5,948 nucleotides of DNA, taken from assembly GCA_041747855.1 (NCBI GenBank), contig JBGTEJ010000062.1, forward strand, positions 1-5,948, written 5' to 3'. Both the position numbers and the translations under genes were made by a program. Shown piece by piece: positions 1-5,856 of the stretch; position 1 is the first letter of the stretch, and each line of letters begins with the position of its first letter. Below the pieces are notes generated by a model that searched no databases, was not told the DNA's origin, and saw only the letters and a program-made list of their open reading frames with translations. This stretch comes from ZC4RG35 sp041747855. GTDB lineage: Bacteria; Actinomycetota; Acidimicrobiia; Spongiisociales; ZC4RG35.

Positions 1-990
1 CAGGTGCATCGCCATCGCTGCCTTGACCGCACATCCAGCGTGGTTAGTCAGCGGCTCGGGGGCCCCGAACACCGCCATCACGGCGTCCCCGACAAACTGC
101 ATCACTGTTCCTCCGTTGTCGAGAATGGCCCGGTTCATCTCCGCTCGGTGCCGGTTGAGCTGGGCGGCCAACGCTGATGGGTCGGTGTTCTCGGCGATCG
201 AGGTGTATCCCCGAATGTCTGACATGAGGACTGTGACCTCGAGTTCTTCCGTCTCACCAATCCGCCGCCCATCCCTGCGAAGCTTCTCGGCAAGTCCTCC
301 CGGCAGTAGACGGGACAGTTCTTCACCTTGTTCTTCTCGCAGAGCGATGGCTCGCTGCAGGGTCTTGAGCCGGTCGATCGCGCCCTGACGCCCGGCGGTT
401 ATCCCTTCGGCCAGCTTGACCCAGAGTTTCTCGATGCGGGTATCGATGTCGGTCGGCGTGGTCTTCATCGCATGGGCGATCGCCTTGATCGGTGTTCCCG
501 CAGCGATCTGGGCCACGAGAGTCTCTTCGTCGCCGGAAAGCAAGCCGTCGGAGGAGATCGGCTTGGTCAGAGCTTCGACGATTCTCGGATCGAGCATCGA
601 CCCGCCGGTAGCGACTTCGCGGATTGCCCTCAACAGTTGGTCACCCTCGGCAACCCGGTCCTTGAGCAGATAGGCGTACCCGGCGGCTCCCTCGGAGAGG
701 AGGGAAATGGCGTACTCCGGATCGTCGTACTGGGAGAGGATCACGATCCCGGTTCCTGGATGCATTTTGCGGACGATCTTGGCCGCCTCGATTCCTTCCT
801 TCTGAAACGACGGGGGCATCCGGATGTCAGTTACCAGCACCTGTGGTGCGAGAGCCTCGGCGGCAGAGAGGAGATCCTCGTAGTCGGCAGCCACCCCAAC
901 CACCGCGACGTCATCGCTGAGTTCGATCAGAGCGCGAACTCCCTCTCTGATCAGAAGGTTGTCGTCTGCGAGTAGAACCGAGATCGACAC
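1..990 (-). CDS. Response regulator: receiver + LuxR-like HTH + class III nucleotide cyclase (3' end cut off)
   Basis: A signalling enzyme that probably makes a cyclic nucleotide in response to phosphorylation. The reading frame is open from a GTG at 990 to position 1 (330 codons seen, no stop), so the C-terminal part of the cyclase lies outside the window. Residues 1-120 are a receiver domain: acidic pair D9/D10, phosphoacceptor D55 in VLVTDIRMPP, S86 at the end of beta-4, and K110 in the LLKD motif. Residues about 150-196 resemble a LuxR/GerE helix-turn-helix (LSGDEETLVAQIAAGTPIKA and following), but degenerate. A charged helical linker (about 205-245) leads to the cyclase domain: D258 in VLMSDIRGYT and D302 in FVGDAVMAVFG are the two metal-binding Asp. 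The usual purine-selecting Lys is Gln298. The GTG lies one base after the stop of the upstream membrane-protein gene, so translation is probably coupled. No partner histidine kinase is in view. Domain assignment is firm; substrate and DNA binding are not. Confidence 0.93.
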   Translation of the reverse strand, partial: MSISVLLADDNLLIREGVRALIELSDDVAVVGVAADYEDLLSAAEALAPQVLVTDIRMPPSFQKEGIEAAKIVRKMHPGTGIVILSQYDDPEYAISLLSEGAAGYAYLLKDRVAEGDQLLRAIREVATGGSMLDPRIVEALTKPISSDGLLSGDEETLVAQIAAGTPIKAIAHAMKTTPTDIDTRIEKLWVKLAEGITAGRQGAIDRLKTLQRAIALREEQGEELSRLLPGGLAEKLRRDGRRIGETEELEVTVLMSDIRGYTSIAENTDPSALAAQLNRHRAEMNRAILDNGGTVMQFVGDAVMAVFGAPEPLTNHAGCAVKAAMAMHL

Positions 991-991
991 G

Positions 992-1450
992 TCAGACGGG
1001 CCTGAAAACCATCATTGACACGATCACGATGACGGCGACCAGCTCGATCGCGCTCACTCGAAGGTAGGAGCGGAACAGACGTCCGTACTCCTTCGAGTCG
1101 GCGGTCCCGGCCTCACTCTGGGCATTGAGCTTCTTCTCGTATGCGCCACCGACTCCTGCGGCCAGTATCAAGGCGACCACCATCAGGATGAGGGAGATGA
1201 CCACCCAGAGGTCTCCGAAGCCGATGCCGGCGTTTATCACCACCATCGTGATCCCGGTGGCCACCACCAGCAGCGGCATGGGAATGAAGATCCACTTGAG
1301 GGCCCAACCGTATTGAAGGAGGCCCGCCGCCACCTGGCCCTCCTTTCTCAGCACACTCTGGGCATGGCCGTGGACTGTTATCCCGGCGCCCACCCATGTG
1401 GCTCCGGTGAGGATGTGGATGAAGAGGATGATCGTGTACCAGCCGTTCAT
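992..1450 (-). CDS. Small four-helix integral membrane protein (DUF2269/CopD-like)
   Basis: A 152-residue membrane protein of unknown function. Hydrophobic segments fall at about 4-25, 52-74, 80-102 and 131-149, with a charged loop at about 104-128 (EKKLNAQSEAGTADSKEYGR). The opening pattern, with a helix carrying HILTGATWVGAG, resembles the DUF2269/CopD-like group of small bacterial membrane proteins, some of which are suspected to bind haem or metal through helix histidines; here H12, H28 and H30 are near the first helix. The family call is by memory of the pattern, not a search. The frame extends further upstream to an ATG at 1645, but that part overlaps the divergent gene and is not membrane-like, so ATG 1450 is preferred; no strong Shine-Dalgarno site precedes it. 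The stop is one base before the response regulator-cyclase start, implying one operon. It could sense or modulate the input to that regulator, which is inference only. Confidence 0.82.
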   Translation of the reverse strand: MNGWYTIILFIHILTGATWVGAGITVHGHAQSVLRKEGQVAAGLLQYGWALKWIFIPMPLLVVATGITMVVINAGIGFGDLWVVISLILMVVALILAAGVGGAYEKKLNAQSEAGTADSKEYGRLFRSYLRVSAIELVAVIVIVSMMVFRPV

Positions 1451-1509
1451 ATCCGGCAAAGCTAAGGACTCCAGAGTCACCGCGCATCGGTGTTGACCGG
1501 ATTTCCGAT

Positions 1510-1525
1510 GTGTGGGAAACCACAC
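1510..1525. repeat. Inverted repeat GTGTGG-GAAA-CCACAC
   Basis: Two perfectly complementary 6-base arms flank a 4-base GAAA centre, in the middle of the divergent intergenic region. It could be an operator for a dimeric regulator or, in RNA, a short hairpin with a GNRA-type tetraloop. The TTGACC at 1493-1498 lies 11 bases to its left, so a bound protein here could block the rightward promoter. It does not fit the CRP spacing (TGTGA-N6-TCACA). Confidence 0.55.
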
Positions 1526-1587
1526 CGCCAGTCTGTTGCTGACCCAATCGTCAAGCGACCCGATCTGCGCGAGACTCGACCAGAACC

Positions 1588-1594
1588 AAGGAGG
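1588..1594 (+). promoter_or_regulatory. Shine-Dalgarno site AAGGAGG fixing the GTG start at 1603
   Basis: AAGGAGG is a near-perfect anti-16S match, with 8 bases between it and GTG 1603. It favours this GTG over the in-frame ATG codons at 1654, 1669 and 1678, even though family-like sequence begins only near residue 27. Confidence 0.8.
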
Positions 1595-1602
1595 CGAACA
1601 CC

Positions 1603-2607
1603 GTGCGGCACCAATCGTCAGTCTCATCCATCTCCTGGATTCCATCGGAGGCCATGACCGGCCCGATGAGGCTCCCCATGGACCTGGGGATCGGTCACTA
1701 CGACCCCCCGCCGCCCGACCGGCTCAATACAGACGAGTTGACCGCACTGCGTGATGCCGACCGGTTCCGGTTCGCCAACCATCTCTCGGCCTGGGTCGAG
1801 GTCGAGGACGGCGACATCGTCGACGCCGGATACGACGGGATGGCGCTAGTCGGTTCGACCAAGGCCAAGTTGGGATTGTCGGTCACCATCCCCGGTGTGG
1901 AGTTTCCAGTGCTCCAATCCGAGCCTGTGATCGAGAATGGCCAGGCCCGCTTCATCCAGACCGCAGGGGGACGGACAGGAGCTCCACTACCACGCAGGAT
2001 CGACCGGCCCCCCTATGTCAGGATGACCGCACCGACAGCCTGGACCACACTGAGTCTCACTGTCGACGCCGACGGTTCGTCCTCGTTCGAGCTGATAGGC
2101 GCCTCGCCGTTCCCCCGTCATTGGCTCTACGGACCAGATGGCGATCTGGCCGGGAAGAGCGGGGTGATCGACTTCAGTGAATGGACCCGGGTCCATGACC
2201 ACGATCGGACCCCATGGCACGACTACGAGCGGGCGGCCCTCATGGCCTCGGTCGAGTCCCAGGTGGAGCGAGATCTGTCGAAAGCGGTCATGTCCTCGAA
2301 GCCAGACATGGTGAAGGTGGCCGAAGGGGATAGGCTCATCGTCCAGGGCCAGCCCGGGTCTGCCATCTACCTGATACTCGACGGGGTCCTCCAGGTCGAT
2401 GTCGACGGCAGCGCTGTCGCCGAACTGGGTCCAGGTGCAATTGTCGGCGAGAGGGCGATACTCGAGACCGGTCATGCCACCGCCACGGTTACGGCGATGA
2501 CACCGGTCCGTGCCGCCCGGATACCAGCGGACGACCTCGACAGATCTGAGCTGGAGCAGATAGCCGCCCAACATCGCCGCGAGGACGATACCGGGAGAGG
2601 CGAGTAG
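1603..2607 (+). CDS. Protein with C-terminal cyclic-nucleotide-binding-like domain and unassigned N-terminal domain
   Basis: A soluble 334-residue protein with no signal peptide or membrane segment. Residues about 27-230 form a domain I cannot name, with notable stretches YDPPPPDR (33-40), FIQTAGGRTGAPLPRR (117-132) and GASPFPRHWLYGPDG (166-180). I recall similar actinobacterial proteins that pair such a domain with a cNMP-binding domain. Residues about 235-312 are that domain: VKVAEGDRLIVQGQPGSAIY starts the beta-roll, LILDGVLQVDVDG continues it, and GPGAIVGERAIL with G282/E283 is the phosphate-binding cassette. The Arg that holds the cyclic phosphate in CRP (R82, followed by S) appears to be A292-T293, with H291 before it, so ligand binding may be altered or lost. 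No DNA-binding domain follows, unlike CRP, so it is not a classic transcription factor. GTG 1603 is chosen for its strong ribosome site. It diverges from the cyclase operon, which suggests it is a partner or target. CDS sure; ligand unknown. Confidence 0.9.
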   Translation: MRHQSSVSSISWIPSEAMTGPMRLPMDLGIGHYDPPPPDRLNTDELTALRDADRFRFANHLSAWVEVEDGDIVDAGYDGMALVGSTKAKLGLSVTIPGVEFPVLQSEPVIENGQARFIQTAGGRTGAPLPRRIDRPPYVRMTAPTAWTTLSLTVDADGSSSFELIGASPFPRHWLYGPDGDLAGKSGVIDFSEWTRVHDHDRTPWHDYERAALMASVESQVERDLSKAVMSSKPDMVKVAEGDRLIVQGQPGSAIYLILDGVLQVDVDGSAVAELGPGAIVGERAILETGHATATVTAMTPVRAARIPADDLDRSELEQIAAQHRREDDTGRGE

Positions 2608-2738
2608 CAGGTCTCCTCCGAGTCGTCGACGGTTAGGACAGCTCTCCTCGACCAAATAACCCACTTCCGGCGACATCCGAGACACCTTCAGGCGTACTGT
2701 TTCGTCGACCGTCCCCCTTGAGCGAGAAAGGAGTGGGG
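2608..2738 (+). other. Intergenic spacer upstream of the permease
   Basis: This 131-base gap has no hairpin strong enough to be a clear terminator for the gene before it. A TACTGT at 2695-2700 fits the TANNNT -10 pattern but has no recognisable -35 at the right distance. I see no purine-type riboswitch core. The permease may have its own weak promoter here or be read through from upstream. Confidence 0.35.
2727..2733 (+). promoter_or_regulatory. Shine-Dalgarno site AAAGGAG fixing the ATG start at 2739
   Basis: AAAGGAG sits 5 bases before ATG 2739. The open frame also begins at a TTG at 2718, but that would place this site inside the gene, so ATG 2739 is the better start. Confidence 0.8.
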
Positions 2739-4169
2739 ATGACAACGGACACTGCGCCCGGACCGGGCGCACTACAGCTCAACTACGGGCTGGATGACAA
2801 GCCGGAGCCGTTCTACAAGGCCCTGGGTCTGGGCGTGCAACACGTTCTGACCATGTTCGGGGCAACGGTCCTGGTTCCACTGATCCTTGGCCCCGCCATG
2901 GGGATGACCCCCCCACAGACCGCGATCCTGGTCAGTTCGGTGTTCATCTGCTCGGGCATCGCCACGGCTTTGCAGGTGACCATCGGGTCCCGACTACCGA
3001 TCATCCAGGGTGTCTCGTTCGCGTTCCTGCCGGCGTTCTTCCTGATAATCGCGGCCCATCCCGGGCCGGAGGCGATGACCTACATCGCCGGCGCGATCAT
3101 CATCGGGGCCCTCTTCGAGATCGCGGTCGGATTCGGTGGACTGATCGGACTCCTACGAAGGTACGTCACCCCCATAACGATCGCACCGGTGATCGCCCTG
3201 ATTGGGCTATCGCTGTTCGGTCCGGCCGCCCAAACGGCATCCAGCCACTGGGGGATGTCGTTTTTGATGCTGGGATTGATCTTCTTCTTCTCGCTGATAA
3301 TGGCAAGGAAGGTGAGGTTCTTCTCCCTGTTCCCGATACTCCTGGCGATCGTCACCACCTACGCCATCTCCTGGGTGCTGACGGTGACCAACGTCTTCAG
3401 CGCCGACAGCGCTGCCCGGGTCAACTTCGACGGTCTCGGAACAACTCCCTGGGTCAGAGGATTCGAAGTCGGCTTCGGTGGGATCGTGTTCCCGTGGGGT
3501 ACTCCCCAGTTCGAACTTGGCTTCATCGTCGCCATCCTGGCGGCGTACCTCGCCTCGATGATCGAGTCGTTCGGTGACTACCACGCGGTGTCCCGGATCG
3601 CTACCGGGAAGGACCCCGATGCCCAGACCATCAATCGTGGCATCGGAAGCGAAGGTCTGGGATGTATGGCCACAGGTCTGTTCGGTGGCTTTGCCTCCAC
3701 CTCGTACTCGGAGAACATCGGCCTGGTCGGTCTCACCAGGGTGGCCAGTCGCTATGTGGTGTTGCTCGGAGCCGGGGTGCTCTTGGTGCTCGGATTGGTG
3801 TCGAAGTTTGGTGCGGTAGTCGCCACAATCCCATTTCCCGTGGTTGGGGGCGCATACCTTGCCCTGTTCGGCCTGATCGCGGCGGTGGGTCTGTCCCTGC
3901 TCCGTCGCACCGACATGGACTCCCAGCGCAACTTGATGATCATCGGGTTCGTGCTGTTCTCTGGTTTCGTGTTCCCCGCTTACTTCGGCGGCCTCAGTGA
4001 GCCGGTCAACATGTGGGGCATTGAGTGGCTCAGCGACATCGTGATGGCTATCGGCTCGTCCGGTATCGCCGTTGCTGCGGTGTTCGGGCTTCTACTCGAC
4101 AACCTGATCCCCGGCACCGACAAGGAGCGCGGTGTCATGGGTACCGGTGAGGAGATCAGAACCAGCTGA
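2739..4169 (+). CDS. NCS2-family nucleobase:cation symporter (uracil/xanthine permease family)
   Basis: An inner-membrane importer of about 14 predicted helices, 476 residues, a normal length for the nucleobase-ascorbate transporter (NCS2/NAT) family that includes UraA and XanQ. It probably couples uptake of a pyrimidine or purine base to protons or sodium. Visible family hallmarks are Q34-H35 in helix 1 (GVQHVLTMFGATVLVP), the conserved acidic residue E276 in ASMIESFGDYHAVSRIATG, and the NAT signature ENIGLVGLTR (325-334). As remembered, the signature starts with Glu in UraA and RutG but with Gln in xanthine and urate carriers, so a uracil-like substrate is favoured, though this is only one residue. 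The C-terminal tail is short and hydrophilic (TDKERGVMGTGEEIRTS). No pyrimidine or purine enzymes lie beside it to settle the substrate. It is followed by a strong hairpin and so probably ends its transcript. Confidence 0.95.
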   Translation: MTTDTAPGPGALQLNYGLDDKPEPFYKALGLGVQHVLTMFGATVLVPLILGPAMGMTPPQTAILVSSVFICSGIATALQVTIGSRLPIIQGVSFAFLPAFFLIIAAHPGPEAMTYIAGAIIIGALFEIAVGFGGLIGLLRRYVTPITIAPVIALIGLSLFGPAAQTASSHWGMSFLMLGLIFFFSLIMARKVRFFSLFPILLAIVTTYAISWVLTVTNVFSADSAARVNFDGLGTTPWVRGFEVGFGGIVFPWGTPQFELGFIVAILAAYLASMIESFGDYHAVSRIATGKDPDAQTINRGIGSEGLGCMATGLFGGFASTSYSENIGLVGLTRVASRYVVLLGAGVLLVLGLVSKFGAVVATIPFPVVGGAYLALFGLIAAVGLSLLRRTDMDSQRNLMIIGFVLFSGFVFPAYFGGLSEPVNMWGIEWLSDIVMAIGSSGIAVAAVFGLLLDNLIPGTDKERGVMGTGEEIRTS

Positions 4170-4191
4170 CTCCCGACAATCAATGGCGCAG

Positions 4192-4220
4192 AGTCGGCCC
4201 CGGCTGGTCCGGGGCTGACT
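4192..4220 (+). terminator. Terminator-like hairpin after the permease
   Basis: A 12-bp stem (4192-4203 with 4209-4220, one G-U pair) closes a 5-base loop CTGGT. The inner 7 bp are GCCCCGG/CCGGGGC. It starts 22 bases after the permease stop. There is no run of T after it (CGCGTCTGC follows), as is common for actinobacterial hairpin terminators, so it may work without a U-tail or need Rho. An mRNA-stabilising role is the alternative. Confidence 0.75.
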
Positions 4221-4344
4221 CGCGTCTGCACAAGCGCCGGGAGAGTGGCTGAGTCCGAAATCCAAACTTATCGGTTGGTTACGCCCCTGAGAGTGGGAGT
4301 ATTGTGTCTGTGGCCGTCACACGATGGCCCGTCTGGAGGATCTC
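4221..4344 (+). promoter_or_regulatory. Leader/promoter region of the small basic gene
   Basis: About 120 bases between the terminator hairpin and the small gene. TATTGT at 4300-4305 fits a -10 box; TTGGTT at 4275-4280 could be a -35 but at a long 19-base spacing. An 8-base direct repeat GAGAGTGG occurs at 4241-4248 and 4289-4296. No riboswitch or tRNA fold can be supported. Confidence 0.35.
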
Positions 4345-4473
4345 ATGGCCAGCAAAGACAAGGGTGGGCGAACCGCTAAGAAGGCGGCGAGCCGCGATCT
4401 GAAGCAGAAGCGTCAGGACAAGAAGACCAAGAAGGACGGAGCAGAGCGCTCGTCGAAGCACAAGGTGACCTGA
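4345..4473 (+). CDS. Very small lysine-rich basic protein (42 residues)
   Basis: A 42-residue open frame starting MASKDKGGRTAKKAASRD, with 12 Lys and 4 Arg against 5 acidic residues (net about +11) and no Cys, Trp, Tyr or Phe. It is probably disordered and might contact nucleic acid or the ribosome; that is inference from composition only. GGAGGA at 4335-4340 precedes ATG 4345 at good spacing, which favours this start over an in-frame ATG at 4324 with no ribosome site. A strong hairpin upstream suggests it has its own promoter. Short Lys-rich proteins of this kind are, as I recall, widespread in actinobacterial genomes as hypothetical genes. It is easily missed by length cut-offs. Confidence 0.72.
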   Translation: MASKDKGGRTAKKAASRDLKQKRQDKKTKKDGAERSSKHKVT

Positions 4474-4554
4474 AGACCGGCCCTGTGTCAGGCTGTCGTC
4501 GGAGGGCCTTCGAGGGGTCCGATGACAACTCCGACTCGCGTTGCATCGACCTCC

Positions 4555-4566
4555 TTGAAGTTTCAA
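4555..4566. repeat. Short palindrome TTGAA-GT-TTCAA before the BrkB-family gene
   Basis: Two 5-base arms around a 2-base centre, followed by a run of six A, make a rare AT-rich spot about 30 bases before the next start. TTGAAG (4555-4560) with TAGGGA (4578-4583) at 17 bases could be a promoter, placing the transcript start close to the start codon. Operator function is a guess. Confidence 0.35.
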
Positions 4567-4594
4567 AAAACCCGCGTTAGGGAACTCTTGATTG

Positions 4595-5602
4595 ATGAAG
4601 AGATTCGCCCGGGCGCTCGTCACTGCGGCGCGGGATTGGGTGGAGGACAAGGCTCCGCGCTTGGCGGCGGCGTTGTCCTACTACACAGCGTTCTCGCTCC
4701 CCCCTCTGCTGGTCCTGCTGGTCGGGATCGCCGGATTGGTGTTCGACGCCGATCTGGTCAGGGAGCGCATGGTGGCCCAGATCGGGCAATTGATGGGGAC
4801 CGACTCGGCCAGCCTCCTCGATGACTCCATCTCCGAAGCACAACTGAGCACGGGCTCATTGGGTGCGGTGCTCATCGGATCGTTGGCGTTGCTCTTCGGG
4901 GCCGTAGGGGTGTTCGGTCAACTCCAGGACGCCCTCAACACAATTTGGGAAGTGGAGGCACCATCTAGGAAGGGGGTCTGGGGTCTGGTCCGTTCACGCC
5001 TCCTCAGCCTCAGCGCCGTTGTCGGCTCAGGATTCCTCCTGCTCGTGTCCCTCGCGGTCAGCGTCGCTGTGGGTGCACTCGTCGACAACCTTGGCACCTA
5101 CAGCGTCCTCGCACCTTTCCTAGCGTTGATCGACATCCTGGTCTCACTGGCCGTCATCACCGTCCTTTTCGCCCTCATCTTCAAGATTCTCCCCGATACG
5201 GCAATCCCATGGAGGGCCGTCTGGTTAGGCGCCTTCGTGACCGCTTTGCTCTTCGTAGGCGGGAAGTTCGCCATCGGCATGTACCTGGGTACCACATCCG
5301 TGGGCTCCGCTTACGGCGCCGCAGGTGCCCTGATCGTGATCCTGGCCTGGATCTATTACTCCGCCTTGATCCTCTTCTACGGAGCGGAGTTCACCCAGGC
5401 GTGGGCTGACGGCCGCCGGTCCAAGGCATCCGGAGAAACCCCAAGGACCGAAGGGAGACGCGAGATTCCTACTCCTGAGGAGTCTGAGTCGGAGACCGCT
5501 GCGGTGCCGAGCGGAGTGGCGACACTGGTCACCCTGGCGATCGGATGGGCCATTGGGAGGAGGCTCGAGAAAGCCAGCCGTTCTACGGCACGACACAGTT
5601 GA
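4595..5602 (+). CDS. YihY/BrkB-family integral membrane protein
   Basis: A 335-residue inner-membrane protein of the YihY/virulence factor BrkB family, sometimes mislabelled ribonuclease BN; its biochemical role is not established. The family pattern is clear: the N-terminal APRLAAALSYYTAFSLPPLL (20-39), FGQLQDALNTIWEVE (107-121) after the second helix, and the C-terminal block SAYGAAGALIVILAWIYYSA (238-257) ending in FYGAEFTQAW (261-270). Hydrophobic segments lie at about 28-50, 87-108, 138-163, 171-198, 206-230 and 241-265. After a charged 35-residue linker (Glu/Arg/Ser-rich) comes an extra hydrophobic stretch at about 307-321 and a basic tail, beyond the usual YihY core. The start could also be the TTG directly before ATG 4595; AGGGA at 4579-4583 suits the TTG spacing slightly better, which changes the protein by one residue. 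It is probably a separate transcript, as the gap upstream is 121 bases. Confidence 0.93.
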   Translation: MKRFARALVTAARDWVEDKAPRLAAALSYYTAFSLPPLLVLLVGIAGLVFDADLVRERMVAQIGQLMGTDSASLLDDSISEAQLSTGSLGAVLIGSLALLFGAVGVFGQLQDALNTIWEVEAPSRKGVWGLVRSRLLSLSAVVGSGFLLLVSLAVSVAVGALVDNLGTYSVLAPFLALIDILVSLAVITVLFALIFKILPDTAIPWRAVWLGAFVTALLFVGGKFAIGMYLGTTSVGSAYGAAGALIVILAWIYYSALILFYGAEFTQAWADGRRSKASGETPRTEGRREIPTPEESESETAAVPSGVATLVTLAIGWAIGRRLEKASRSTARHS

Positions 5603-5786
5603 AACTTGGGGATACGTCCGGCACTCTCGGAGGGTTGTCGACAGTAGAACCCGCCCGGTCAGGACTCTCTCGAAGTACTCGTCGACAGCTGCCATCGCCT
5701 GAGTCTCAGCATCGACGACGTCGGCCCCCAGCCTCTGTCGCTGATTGGCGACCCGCGTCGCGCAAACCGAGCAGTCTGCGGACCAT
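5603..5786 (-). other. Possible decayed minus-strand coding fragment
   Basis: No intact gene is supported between 5603 and 5907. On the minus strand two frames read in protein-like fashion and would join by a frameshift: ATG 5786 gives MVRRLLGLRDA before drifting to a stop at 5706-5708, and the neighbouring frame over about 5750-5650 gives RVANQRQRLGADVVDAETQA followed by MAAVDEYFERVLTGRVLL, with mostly G/C third bases. The second frame runs on without a stop deep into the antisense of the BrkB-family gene, which is not credible as a real gene end. This may be a gene remnant or chance in GC-rich DNA. Confidence 0.22.
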
Positions 5787-5827
5787 CTCAGTCTCGGCCC
5801 TACCCTACAAAGCGGCCACGGCCGGCC

Positions 5828-5839
5828 GACAGCGCTGTC
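5828..5839. repeat. Perfect 12-bp palindrome GACAGCGCTGTC
   Basis: A self-complementary 12-mer that abuts another palindrome, CGGCCGGCCG (5819-5828), sharing one base. It lies about 70 bases before the next gene start. It could be an operator or part of a compact hairpin; GC-rich DNA makes such short palindromes fairly likely by chance. Confidence 0.35.
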
Positions 5840-5856
5840 ATGGTGGTTAGAGCCAA

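Larger units (their letters stand above)
1451..1602. promoter_or_regulatory. Divergent intergenic control region
   Basis: These 152 bases separate two diverging transcription units (membrane protein plus cyclase leftward; cyclic-nucleotide-binding-like protein rightward) and must hold both promoters if neither lies inside a gene. Rightward, TTGACC at 1493-1498 could be a -35 box, but no good -10 follows at 17-18 bases. Leftward, TAGCTT just upstream of the ATG fits the loose actinobacterial TANNNT -10 pattern without a clear -35. Neither is convincing. The clearest structure is the inverted repeat at 1510-1525. Confidence 0.5.

Noticed and set aside
328..975. 215-codon open frame on the plus strand
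   Set aside because: It lies antisense to the receiver-cyclase gene, which has unmistakable domain motifs; the plus-strand translation has no recognisable pattern. It is a by-product of GC-rich codon use.
1510..1525. CRP-type operator in the divergent region
   Set aside because: CRP sites need TGTG-N8-CACA spacing; here the symmetric TGTG and CACA are 6 bases apart. It is kept only as an inverted repeat.
1987..2772. 261-codon open frame on the minus strand
   Set aside because: Antisense to the cNMP-binding-like gene and the permease start; it has no domain pattern, and the plus-strand gene has a strong ribosome site and clear motifs.
4281..4300. CTGAGA as a possible TPP riboswitch element
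   Set aside because: The other conserved TPP-riboswitch blocks are missing and the downstream gene has no thiamine link.
4240..4330. tRNA-Ser-like opening GGAGAGTGGCTGAGT
   Set aside because: No matching 3' acceptor strand, no T-arm GGTTCGAATCC-like sequence and no anticodon stem at the expected distance.
4498..4536. GTCGGAG...CTCCGAC hairpin after the small basic gene
   Set aside because: The 25-base loop and competing short pairings make a stable terminator unlikely, and no T-run follows.
5637..5688. GTCGACAG direct repeats at 5637 and 5681
   Set aside because: The 8-mer contains the common GTCGAC palindrome, frequent in this GC-rich sequence, and has no clear relation to a gene start.
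5225..5695. 156-codon open frame on the minus strand
   Set aside because: Mostly antisense to the BrkB-family C-terminus. Only the part right of 5603 looks coding-like, and it is reported separately as a possible remnant.
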